Source: Pseudomonadota bacterium (GTDB lineage: Bacteria; Pseudomonadota; Gammaproteobacteria; Burkholderiales; Burkholderiaceae_B). Taken from it: 64,000 bases of DNA. The first letter of the stretch is position 1; each line of letters opens with the position of its first letter. The stretch lies in assembly GCA_023439305.1 (NCBI GenBank), contig JAEXOO010000040.1, forward strand, positions 62,001 to 126,000, read 5' to 3'. The position numbers and the translations under genes are program-made. Positions 17,726 to 25,155 of this stretch are shown here, one piece after another. The notes under the pieces were generated by a model. The model was not told where the DNA came from, did not search any database, and worked only from the letters and a program-made list of their open reading frames with translations.

Positions 17726-18937
17726 TCAGGCCGTCGCCAGGCGGTGACCAGGGCGAAAGCCATGGGCCCTGGCCGACCAGGCTACGGTCAGCGCAAGTAA
17801 TGCCAACACCGCCAAAGCCCACGGCAAGGAAGCTGCCCCCTGACGTTCCAGCAGTACGCCGCCGAGTACACCGCCGCCGGCAACAGCGAGATTGAAAACG
17901 GTCACCAGCATGGATTGGGCCACATCCGCCGCATCGCCTGCCGCGTCTGCCAGCGCGGTTTGCAGTAATGTTGGCGCACCGCCGAAGGTCAAGCCCCAGG
18001 CGGCAATACCGATCAGAACAGCGACCACGGAACCGGCCGCAAATCCAAGGGTCACCGCGGCGACAGCGAATCCGGCAAGACTCAATAAAGTGAGTGCGCG
18101 CAGGTAACGATCGACCAGCAGGCCGGTGAACCAAATACCCGCAATGGACGCCACGCCGAACAACAGCAGCACCGCATCGACACGCTGCCCCAAGCCCACG
18201 GAAGATAGATAAGGCGCAATGTAGGTATAGAGGGTGTTATGCGCCAGTATCCAGGCGAGCAGCGCCAGCAGCACCGGACGAATGCCCGGCATCGTGAACA
18301 CGCGCCGGATAGGCAGTCTTTGCCCGGCTAATTGACCGACGAAGTCAGGCACTGCCAGCCGCACCCACACGAACAGCATCAATGACAGCGCCGACATGAT
18401 CCAGAACACCTCGCGCCAGTCGAACAAGGTACCCAGCCAAGTTCCGAGCGGAACGCCAATCGCCAGCGCAATGGGTTGTCCGACGCCCGCAACCGCCAGA
18501 GCCCGTCCCTGCAGGCGAGGCGGCACCAGGCGCCGGGCATAGCCGGCCAATAGCCCCCACACTACGCCAGCGGCCATGCCCGCGATAAAACGCGCGGCCA
18601 GCGTCAGTCCATAATGGGACGACAGGGCCGTGATCGTGTTGAATACCAACAGGCCTCCAATCGCCAGCAGAAACAGCGGTCGGCGGTTCCAGCCTCGTGT
18701 CGCAGCAATGACAGGGATGGCTGCCAGCACCGAACCCAGGGCATACAGTGTCACCAGTTGCCCTGCCAAGGCTTCGGAGACACCTAAACCATGCCCGATC
18801 TGCGGCAGCAGACCGGCGGGCATGGTTTCAGTCATGATGGCGAGAAAACCCGCCATTGTGAAGGCCAGTAGTTTCCCCACAGGCAGGCCGGTGGACTGCG
18901 GCGCAGACGCGGCGGTGGTTTTATCAGAGGCATTCAT
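17726..18937 (-). CDS. MFS transporter, DHA1-type efflux
   Basis: Major facilitator superfamily permease of 403 residues with about 12 hydrophobic helices. The first helix region (LAFTMAGFLAIMTETMPAGLLPQIG) resembles the E. coli YdeA/NepI drug and sugar efflux group. The conserved loop between helices 2 and 3 appears as RGWNRRPLFLL. Its ATG overlaps the stop of the upstream oxidoreductase by 4 bp, so the two are translationally coupled. A TetR gene with a matching operator lies upstream, which suggests induction by an exported or toxic compound. The substrate cannot be read from the sequence. Confidence 0.88.
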   Translation of the reverse strand: MNASDKTTAASAPQSTGLPVGKLLAFTMAGFLAIMTETMPAGLLPQIGHGLGVSEALAGQLVTLYALGSVLAAIPVIAATRGWNRRPLFLLAIGGLLVFNTITALSSHYGLTLAARFIAGMAAGVVWGLLAGYARRLVPPRLQGRALAVAGVGQPIALAIGVPLGTWLGTLFDWREVFWIMSALSLMLFVWVRLAVPDFVGQLAGQRLPIRRVFTMPGIRPVLLALLAWILAHNTLYTYIAPYLSSVGLGQRVDAVLLLFGVASIAGIWFTGLLVDRYLRALTLLSLAGFAVAAVTLGFAAGSVVAVLIGIAAWGLTFGGAPTLLQTALADAAGDAADVAQSMLVTVFNLAVAGGGVLGGVLLERQGAASLPWALAVLALLALTVAWSARAHGFRPGHRLATA

Positions 18938-19827
18938 GGGGCGATGGCTCCGGCAGCGTTCACATCAGCGAGATAGGACGCGGCCATGTCTTTGTCGCCA
19001 TGTCCTGCGGCCAAGGCACGCTCAAAGCGCCATAGTCCGGCCTGTGCGGCATCCAGTTGTACGCCGTTCAGTCCTGCCGCTTCCACCACCAGGCGCGCAT
19101 CCTTGGCGGCATTTTCGATGGAAAAACTGGTGGCGTAGTTGTCCGCCAGAATAGCGGCTGCCTTGGCCTGGAAATAGTCGCTGTCCATGGGGCCGCCTGT
19201 GACGACATCCACCACCAATGTGGGGTCAACACCCAGCCCCTTGGCCAGCGCCAGGCTTTCTGCCAGCCCGTGCGTCAGCGCGAACGCCCAATTATTGAGT
19301 GCGAGCTTTAAGCGGCTGCTCAAGCCCGTTTTTTCCGATACCCACAAGGTGCGCTTGCCGATGGCATCGAAAACGGTTTGTACGACACTGCGTTGTTCAA
19401 TGGGGCCGGATGCCAAGATCACTAATTGGGCCATTTCTGCCGGCTGTCGGGTGCCTTGTACCGGGGCGTCATAAAACGTTAGGCCGAGCTGATCGGCCAA
19501 TGTGGCCAGGGTGTCGATTGCCTCGATCCCAACGGTGCTCAATTGCAGCCAGATCGCTCCTTGCTTCAAGGCGGGGGCGGCAGCGTGCATGGCGTCCTGC
19601 ACACTGGGGCCGTCCTTGAGGACAGTCACGATAATGCGTGCTCCCTGCACCGCTTCGGCTGGGCTATCGAAGGCTTGGATGCCGTCGGTGATCAGTGCCC
19701 GTGCTTTGGCCGCCGTGCGATTCCAGGCGCGTACCGTGAAGCCGTGTTTACGCAGGTTGCGTGCAACGGGCGCACCAATCAGGCCTGTGCCAAGCACGGC
19801 GATAGTGGGGGATGTGTGGGTATTCAT
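18934..19827 (-). CDS. NAD(P)-dependent beta-hydroxyacid dehydrogenase family protein
   Basis: Cytoplasmic oxidoreductase of 297 residues related to 3-hydroxyisobutyrate/6-phosphogluconate dehydrogenases and imine reductases. It has the N-terminal Rossmann motif VLGTGLIGAPVARNL and the substrate region DAPVQGT. The usual catalytic lysine lies in LKLALNNW. I start at ATG 19827, which has AAGGAG upstream; a longer frame to 19872 runs through the putative operator. It is coupled by a 4-bp overlap to the MFS gene. The TetR operator copy at 19862-19875 sits 35 bp before the start. The true substrate is unknown. Confidence 0.87.
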   Translation of the reverse strand: MNTHTSPTIAVLGTGLIGAPVARNLRKHGFTVRAWNRTAAKARALITDGIQAFDSPAEAVQGARIIVTVLKDGPSVQDAMHAAAPALKQGAIWLQLSTVGIEAIDTLATLADQLGLTFYDAPVQGTRQPAEMAQLVILASGPIEQRSVVQTVFDAIGKRTLWVSEKTGLSSRLKLALNNWAFALTHGLAESLALAKGLGVDPTLVVDVVTGGPMDSDYFQAKAAAILADNYATSFSIENAAKDARLVVEAAGLNGVQLDAAQAGLWRFERALAAGHGDKDMAASYLADVNAAGAIAP

Positions 19828-19861
19828 GAAAACTCCTTGTTGTGAACGATAAGACCTAACG

Positions 19862-19875
19862 GGAACGATCATTCC
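19862..19875. promoter_or_regulatory. TetR operator copy 1 (oxidoreductase-MFS promoter)
   Basis: GGAACGATCATTCC is a near-perfect palindrome. The reverse complement of the site before the tetR gene (20534-20547) is GGAACGACCATTCC, identical in 13 of 14 bases. Similarity extends into the 3' flank (AATA against AGTA). Confidence 0.65.
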
Positions 19876-19936
19876 AATATAAGTTATAGAAAAACCCGAA
19901 GCGCCACGGCAGTGCGTAGCGCGCTCGGGTTGGTGC

Positions 19937-20518
19937 TTACAGCGTGGCGAGCGCCACGTAGATCACATCCATCAGGCATTGCCGACGCTGTGGCGACGGA
20001 CTGCCTTTGCCAAGCACTCGCATCCCTTGCGCAGTGTTGACGAAAAAGCGCGCCAAAGCGCGAGGATTCTGGGCGGATGCGATGTCGCCGGATTGCTGTC
20101 CGCGTTGAATCAGTTGCTCCAATGCTTTTTGCAGACGCAGGAAATTGTGCGCCACCAGTTCAGCGACCGCTTGGTCATGGCCAGCCAACTCCAAGGTGGC
20201 GTTGGCGACAAGACAACCGCGTTTCTGTGGATCGCACAGCTCATCTTCAGCAATGCCCATCAGAAACTGCCCAATCAATTCCTTGGGCGAACCGGAGCCG
20301 GACAGCAACGCCACGTTGGCCGTGGTCACGGCTTCATAACGCCGTAGCGCTTGCTGGTACAGCCCTTGCTTGCTCTCGAATGTGCTGTAGAGGCTGCTGC
20401 GCGACAGCCCAGTGCCGTCGACCAAATCCCGCACTGTGGTCGCCGCGTAGCCGCGCTGCCAAAACACCTTCATCGCGGCATCGGCAATCTCATCAGGCTC
20501 AAACTCTTTAGTTCGCAT
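19937..20518 (-). CDS. TetR-family repressor
   Basis: DNA-binding repressor of 193 residues. The N-terminal helix-turn-helix (about residues 8-52) includes AMKVFWQRGYAATTVRDLV and LSRSSLYSTFESKQ. The remainder is an all-alpha ligand domain with GCLVANATLEL, typical of the AcrR/TetR_C group often found beside oxidoreductase genes. The start is taken at ATG 20518, which lies between the operator and the HTH; the frame is open to 20599 but would read through the operator. Operator copies precede both this gene and the oxidoreductase-MFS pair, so autorepression and repression of that pair are likely. Confidence 0.88.
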   Translation of the reverse strand: MRTKEFEPDEIADAAMKVFWQRGYAATTVRDLVDGTGLSRSSLYSTFESKQGLYQQALRRYEAVTTANVALLSGSGSPKELIGQFLMGIAEDELCDPQKRGCLVANATLELAGHDQAVAELVAHNFLRLQKALEQLIQRGQQSGDIASAQNPRALARFFVNTAQGMRVLGKGSPSPQRRQCLMDVIYVALATL

Positions 20519-20533
20519 GGTAATTTTCTTACT

Positions 20534-20547
20534 GGAATGGTCGTTCC
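20534..20547. promoter_or_regulatory. TetR operator copy 2 (tetR promoter)
   Basis: GGAATGGTCGTTCC lies 16 bp upstream of the tetR start. Its reverse complement matches copy 1 at 19862-19875 in 13 of 14 positions, which points to autoregulation. Confidence 0.65.
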
Positions 20548-20726
20548 TATTAGCGTAAGATTCAGTTTGAAGAGTGTCAAGAGAAATCGGATCGTTCAAC
20601 TTCTGGTCCGAATAGCGACAACGTCATTTGTTGTGGCTGGGGCGTCGTCTGAGTTCGCATCGAATGGAGTCGTCTATTCGTTCTGTCAGCGTCCCGGCAG
20701 TCGCCTGGCCAAGACGGGGGAGAGGT

Positions 20727-21629
20727 TCAAGTCGCGACACATGCTTGCTTAGGTACCGTAGCGCGCCGTGCGATGAGAAGACCCACAGCCACCACGGCGA
20801 TGCCGATGTACGTGGTTAGATGTATGGCATCGCCAAACATCCAGGCCGCCCAGATCAACGTGACAGGAGGCTCCAGGTAGACTAGGGCAGCGACTTTGGT
20901 CGCGGACATATCTTTGAGCAGACGCCACAGGCTCAGATAGGCCATGAAGGTCGAGAACACCGTTAACCAGCCAATAGACACCCAGACCGACGGACTTGAG
21001 GGAACTTGCAGGATGCCACCGAAACCGCCGATGGCAATGAGCAGAACCAGGCTGGTTGCCGACTGCAGGAACAGGGGGAAAAACATGCCGTCTTGGCTAT
21101 GGCTGGATCCTATCAACGCCTGACGACGCTGATACAAGGTCGCAATCGTCAAAGTGATGGCCGACACCAACGGCAGGGCGTAGACCCACAGGCTAAGATG
21201 TGTGCTCGATAGGGCGTATTCGCCCGAGATCACCACACCTACGCCGGCAAATCCTACCAATAGCCCCAACCACTCACGCCTTCCACTTTGTTCCTGATGA
21301 CTGAAACGGGTGATGGCCGCTGTGATCAATGGTTGAAGCGCAGCGATGATCGCTGCAATGCCCGCCGGCAAGCCATGACGGATGGCAATGTACAGGCTGA
21401 CCAGGTAGGCGAATTGCGACAAGAATCCAATGACGGCGTTATAGCGCACTCGCTCCCAATTCAACGTGCTCAATTGACCGTAGATGAACGGTAGCAGACA
21501 CAGGCAGACGAGCAAAAACCGCCAGAACAACAGATTGATAGCCCCGGAATCATCGGTGCCAAGTTTGGCGCCGATGAAGCCAGAGCTCCAGGACAGAACA
21601 AAGACAATTTGGATCAGCAATAAGCGCAT
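20727..21629 (-). CDS. EamA-family (DMT superfamily) exporter
   Basis: Inner-membrane transporter of 300 residues with about ten hydrophobic helices and two EamA repeats. The first begins LIQIVFVLSWSSGFIGAKLG, the second after about residue 150. EamA proteins often export amino acids or their derivatives. The start follows the 2OG oxygenase stop by only six bases and has no strong RBS, so it is probably coupled to that gene. As the last gene of the methyltransferase-oxygenase-exporter operon it is a candidate exporter of the cassette product; this is an inference. Confidence 0.85.
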   Translation of the reverse strand: MRLLLIQIVFVLSWSSGFIGAKLGTDDSGAINLLFWRFLLVCLCLLPFIYGQLSTLNWERVRYNAVIGFLSQFAYLVSLYIAIRHGLPAGIAAIIAALQPLITAAITRFSHQEQSGRREWLGLLVGFAGVGVVISGEYALSSTHLSLWVYALPLVSAITLTIATLYQRRQALIGSSHSQDGMFFPLFLQSATSLVLLIAIGGFGGILQVPSSPSVWVSIGWLTVFSTFMAYLSLWRLLKDMSATKVAALVYLEPPVTLIWAAWMFGDAIHLTTYIGIAVVAVGLLIARRATVPKQACVAT

Positions 21630-21635
21630 AACGGT

Positions 21636-22607
21636 CTATGGCTGCATGTCTCCATACAGCTCTTCAAAGGTGATAGGCTCCAGGCCCAGCTGGGCGTATT
21701 GCTCAGCAACGGATTGATTCAGGGCTCGCTGCAGGCGGCCCCAGTTTTTGACGGTAAGTGGAATGCCGTCGTCTGACGCCAGATGCCAGAAGCGGTTTGA
21801 ATCTTTGATGGAGTGGGGGCAATGAAAGGACAGCACCAGGGACATACGTCGCCCAGTGCGTACGGGCATGACGCCATGGAACAAGCGACTGCCGTAGATG
21901 TAGAGCGCATCGCCGGGCTGAGGCAGCCCAGCTTCGCGCACACGATCCGCTTGCGGTGACTCTCTGTTGAACGTATCAATAGCGCCCTCGTGATACAGAA
22001 ATTCGCCGCCCGTGTAGTTGTCTTGAGCGGTCAGCAAAATGTTCAAGACAAAGTTCGTTCCATCGGTATGCCACATGCCGAGCTGCGCCTGCTTCTCCTG
22101 TTCGCCTGCTGGGTAGAAGTAGTTGACTTGTGATCGAGGGGTCAGCATCGGATAGGGCAGCAACGGCAGGCCAGCGATACGCGACATCGCCAGCAGAAAA
22201 CGGCGGCTATTCATCATGTCCGAGACGAACGGTGATAACGCTGTCACGCCACGAGTGCGTCGTGAAATGATCCAATCGCTGTTACCCGCATGACTTTCCA
22301 AGTTCGTGCAAATCGTTTGTAGTGCCTGAACACATTCAGGCGTGAACAATCCATGCACTTCGCTGACTGCAGCAATTTGCTCTAATTTCACCTGGCTTGA
22401 TGGGCTATGTCGATAGCCCAAGCTGGCAAGAGAATGAACCTGCTTGGTCTTGACCCAGGTGTCGTTGAGATAGTCGTCATCCCACTTAAACCGCTCACCC
22501 ACCACACCGCCGACCGGGCGGCCCATGTTCGTGATGGTCGATTTCATTGCCAGCTTGAGCCGCCCCAGGCCGCGCTCAAAGACTGGTAAACGTGCAGCCT
22601 TGTTCAT
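21636..22607 (-). CDS. 2-oxoglutarate/Fe(II)-dependent oxygenase-like protein
   Basis: Protein of 323 residues with the jelly-roll facial triad. The H-x-D is in GMWHTDGTNFVLNILL (about residues 178-193). The distal His is in GSRLFHGVMPV, and the 2OG-binding Arg follows in TGRRMSLVLSFH. The segment YTGGEFLYHEG also fits the fold. The N-terminal 120 residues are not recognised. The start ATG has AAGGGGG seven bases upstream. It lies 20 bp after the EgtD-like methyltransferase gene and 6 bp before the EamA exporter. It probably hydroxylates, desaturates or cyclises the methylated product; the substrate is unknown. Confidence 0.8.
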   Translation of the reverse strand: MNKAARLPVFERGLGRLKLAMKSTITNMGRPVGGVVGERFKWDDDYLNDTWVKTKQVHSLASLGYRHSPSSQVKLEQIAAVSEVHGLFTPECVQALQTICTNLESHAGNSDWIISRRTRGVTALSPFVSDMMNSRRFLLAMSRIAGLPLLPYPMLTPRSQVNYFYPAGEQEKQAQLGMWHTDGTNFVLNILLTAQDNYTGGEFLYHEGAIDTFNRESPQADRVREAGLPQPGDALYIYGSRLFHGVMPVRTGRRMSLVLSFHCPHSIKDSNRFWHLASDDGIPLTVKNWGRLQRALNQSVAEQYAQLGLEPITFEELYGDMQP

Positions 22608-22627
22608 AGCACCCCCTTGTTGATGGT

Positions 22628-23599
22628 TTAGTGGCCAAACTTGGCAACCTGGTACATCACCGAGCGATCTCCGCTCATAAATTCATCGATCACTTCACAC
22701 TGACCATGCAAGCGTCGGATTCGACGGAACTGTTCCGCGGAATACTTCAAGCAGATATTGGTCAGCAAATAGCCTTCTTCCTGGGCGTTGCGTACCGGCT
22801 GCAACGTCACAGCTACATGCAGCCATTCGCCCTGCATTTGCAAACGAACGATCTGAATCTCATGCGCGCCCAAGGGCTCGAAGCCTTGCTGATACGCAAT
22901 TAATTCAGAAAACCGCACCATGTTCGGGTTGGAGTAAAAGGTGTAGATCCTGTCTTGCTGGTCTTCATCAAACAGCTGCATTTCAGAGATGATGTAGGTC
23001 GGCCCACCCGAAAGATTTCGAATCAAGCGACCGGTGGTAACGGGCAACTCGTTACCTTCTTGGAAGCCAAGCATGGTGATGATCGTTACATCCTGCCCCT
23101 GAGCTAGCTTCCAGGCTTCGACTGTTCGATAGTCCGCTGCCAGATAGTTAAAGCTGCCGTTGGGCGTCACAAATGGGGAAACGGCCTTGTGCATATGCGA
23201 TCGTGACGACTCGTTGATGTCGATCGCGGTGTAATCGACGACGCTGGCTGTGGTGCTGATTTCACGCAGGATTCGAGACGTCTTGACTGGCTCAGGACCC
23301 AGCTCGACGTAATGCACTTTGGAGCCATCGCAAAGCGCTGAAAGCCGTCCACTCATGTTTTGAAGAACGGTTTTGAGTGAACCTTGACCAGCCGGACATG
23401 CGCACAATGTGTGGTCTTCGACCCCTTGCTGGTTAAGCGCACGCATCAAGTTAAAAATCTCTTCGTTGATGCTTTTCTGATCTAGAGCACGTTCTGTGAG
23501 CGTTGAATATTTTTCGTGATTTTCAATAGTCCAGATTTGATTTTTCTTATATTTTTCATCGCGACTTAAACCGTCAATCACAAAATCATTGATACTCAT
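22628..23599 (-). CDS. EgtD-like (histidine-specific type) SAM-dependent methyltransferase
   Basis: Protein of 323 residues that resembles the EgtD/EasF amino acid N-methyltransferase group. SAM-site motif I is YVELGPEPVKTSRIL (about residues 95-109), followed by VDYTAIDIN. A motif resembling LGSTIGN appears as MLGFQEGNELP, and the C-terminal strand region LTNICLKYSAEQF matches the family pattern. I choose ATG 23599 because GGAG lies seven bases before it; the ATG at 23605 is too close. First gene of the three-gene operon, divergent from a LysR gene. The 5' region is A+T-richer than its surroundings. The methylated amino acid is unknown; histidine should not be assumed. Confidence 0.7.
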   Translation of the reverse strand: MSINDFVIDGLSRDEKYKKNQIWTIENHEKYSTLTERALDQKSINEEIFNLMRALNQQGVEDHTLCACPAGQGSLKTVLQNMSGRLSALCDGSKVHYVELGPEPVKTSRILREISTTASVVDYTAIDINESSRSHMHKAVSPFVTPNGSFNYLAADYRTVEAWKLAQGQDVTIITMLGFQEGNELPVTTGRLIRNLSGGPTYIISEMQLFDEDQQDRIYTFYSNPNMVRFSELIAYQQGFEPLGAHEIQIVRLQMQGEWLHVAVTLQPVRNAQEEGYLLTNICLKYSAEQFRRIRRLHGQCEVIDEFMSGDRSVMYQVAKFGH

Positions 23600-23668
23600 T
23601 TTCATGCTCCATATAAATAATTAATAAATAACTTGACGATCTTTTCTCTTTAATACCTAGTTGACTTC

Positions 23669-23697
23669 ACCATATAATTATTCAATAATTCAGTCAA
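23669..23697 (-). promoter_or_regulatory. Candidate promoter of the methyltransferase operon
   Basis: On the minus strand, -35 TTGACT (23697-23692) and -10 TATGGT (23674-23669) are 17 bp apart. They lie about 70 bp upstream of the start codon in a very A+T-rich intergenic region. Confidence 0.45.
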
Positions 23698-23709
23698 TTT
23701 GAATTATTG
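23683..23709. promoter_or_regulatory. Inverted repeat, putative LysR operator of the cassette
   Basis: CAATAATTC (23683-23691) and GAATTATTG (23701-23709) form a perfect 9-bp inverted repeat with a 9-bp spacer. It lies 28 bp before the LysR ATG. The centre coincides with the -35 element of the divergent operon, a layout suited to a LysR regulator. Confidence 0.55.
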
Positions 23710-23736
23710 GGACTAGTTATTCTGTATGGGTGAATC

Positions 23737-24603
23737 ATGGCGAAAGACTTGGATGTTAATTTGCTGCGAACCTTTCACGCCGTTGCGCGCTTTGGACGAT
23801 TCAAGACGGCTGCGGCCCATGTACATCGCAGTGCATCGGCTGTCACTGCCCAAATTCAGAAATTGGAATTGCACTTAGGGCGCACGCTGTTCGTTCGCAA
23901 CAACCAGGGCGTTGAGCTGACCAGGGCAGGCCGACTTTTGCTCGCTGACACGCGAGAGTTCCTGCTGCTCCACGACAAGCTATTGGCCTCGATGTCATCT
24001 CAGCGGATCGCAGGCAATATTCGAGTCGGCGTGCCGGATGGCTATGCCGCGCAGTTCGTATCTGAATTTCTGCCACAGTTGATAGAGGCAAACCCCCGGC
24101 TGGAGGTTGAGGTTGAGGCTCGCTCCAGTGCTGAGCTGCTGGATATGTTTGCGCGTCAGCAGCTGGACTTAACGCTCGCCGTCAGTCGCCAAAAGCTGGA
24201 TCAAGGTGAACTGTTGTTCATGACCCAACCACAATGGGTAGCGACCGCCGGCTTTGATCACGACAAGCGGTTGCCCGTGCCTATTGCTTTGCAGCTGCAG
24301 GGGTGCCCCTACCGCGAAAGCGCCCTGCACGAATTAAAGGCACATGACATCGAGCATCGAATGCTCTTTGAAAGCAGTAACTGGCAGGCCGTCGAAGCCT
24401 GCCTGCGAAGTGGCCTGGCCGTCGGCATTATGGAGCTGCCATCGGCTGATGCCACGCTTTCGGCGCCGGTAGGAATTCGGCTGCCCGCCTTGCCAGCACA
24501 TGGCGTCTATCTGCTCACAGACAGCGCTCATCCGCTGGTATTGCCCATTCGAGATATTGTCAAAAGCACCTTTCGCGCTGATGGATGGCTTCCAGCTGGA
24601 TAA
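23737..24603 (+). CDS. LysR-family regulator of the methyltransferase cassette
   Basis: Transcription factor of 288 residues. The winged helix-turn-helix covers about residues 5-62 (LRTFHAVARFGRFKTAAAHVHRSASAVTAQI), and a periplasmic-binding-like effector domain follows from about 88. It is divergent from the methyltransferase-oxygenase-exporter operon across a 137-bp A+T-rich region that carries an inverted repeat. This is the usual sign that it controls that operon. The closest functional subclass cannot be named from the sequence. DNA downstream of the stop is decayed. Confidence 0.88.
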   Translation: MAKDLDVNLLRTFHAVARFGRFKTAAAHVHRSASAVTAQIQKLELHLGRTLFVRNNQGVELTRAGRLLLADTREFLLLHDKLLASMSSQRIAGNIRVGVPDGYAAQFVSEFLPQLIEANPRLEVEVEARSSAELLDMFARQQLDLTLAVSRQKLDQGELLFMTQPQWVATAGFDHDKRLPVPIALQLQGCPYRESALHELKAHDIEHRMLFESSNWQAVEACLRSGLAVGIMELPSADATLSAPVGIRLPALPAHGVYLLTDSAHPLVLPIRDIVKSTFRADGWLPAG

Positions 24604-24646
24604 GCTGGGCGGGAAAGGTGGTGTTTCGATGCAGCAGCTGAGCAGC

Positions 24647-24907
24647 TACTTAGAAATGTTCTCCGGTACGCTGAGTCAAGCATCAGCCCATCCATGGGAG
24701 ATCGTTAAAGTCGCGTTACGACTGAATGCCGGCGCCGTGATTCTTGCGCATAACCACCCAAGCGGCTGAGCCGATGCGAGCGCGGCGGATGTTAACTTGA
24801 CGGCCAAAGTCAAAGAGGCATTGGCGCTGGTGGATGTACAGGTGCTTGACCACATCATTGTTGCTGGCTTCCATACGTTCTCGCTCGCAAAAAACGGGCT
24901 TATGTAG
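24647..24907 (+). pseudogene. RadC-family (JAB/MPN) C-terminal remnant with in-frame stop
   Basis: The frame reads MFSGTLSQASAHPWEIVKVA, then VILAHNHPSG, then a TGA (24767-24769). It continues in the same frame as VKEALALVDVQVLDHIIVAG to a stop at 24905-24907. This is the metal-binding HNHPSG half of RadC-type proteins, which are often carried on mobile elements; the N-terminal half is missing. It overlaps no intact gene and probably marks a former mobile element junction beside the methyltransferase cassette. The read-through continuity is seen directly; the mobile origin is inferred. Confidence 0.75.
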
Positions 24908-25155
24908 CCATCGAAGGGCGATATGCCCCATGTCGTGTTTGTTCAGTCTGCAGCGCCCGCAGGGGTCAGTAATGCGGCGCTGCAGAATCTACATCTGTGC
25001 TTCGACACATAGCCGTGCAAGCCGTCACGGTGGAGGGCGGATCTGCATGCCCGGTCAGTGTGTCACATCGTTCTCGCGTTCAAGTGCTGCGCGCCGATGG
25101 CGCTGGCGGCCGGCGGCCGGCGGCCGTCGTTGACACTTGAGCGCTGCGCTGCGAC
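24908..25155 (+). other. Unassigned degenerate stretch between two pseudogenes
   Basis: No gene is supported here. The frame used by the following autotransporter is open from 24973 to a TGA at 25138. It reads, among others, VQAVTVEGGSA and VQVLRADGAGG, which could be worn passenger-domain sequence. Three tandem copies of GGCGGCC occur at 25105-25125. Confidence 0.35.

Noticed and set aside
20351..20752. 133-codon plus-strand frame over the tetR 5' end
   Set aside because: It overlaps the TetR gene and operator, and no known protein pattern is seen.
25105..25125. (GGCGGCC)x3 read as a CRISPR or other array
   Set aside because: Seven-base unit without spacers; simple tandem repeat in degenerate DNA.
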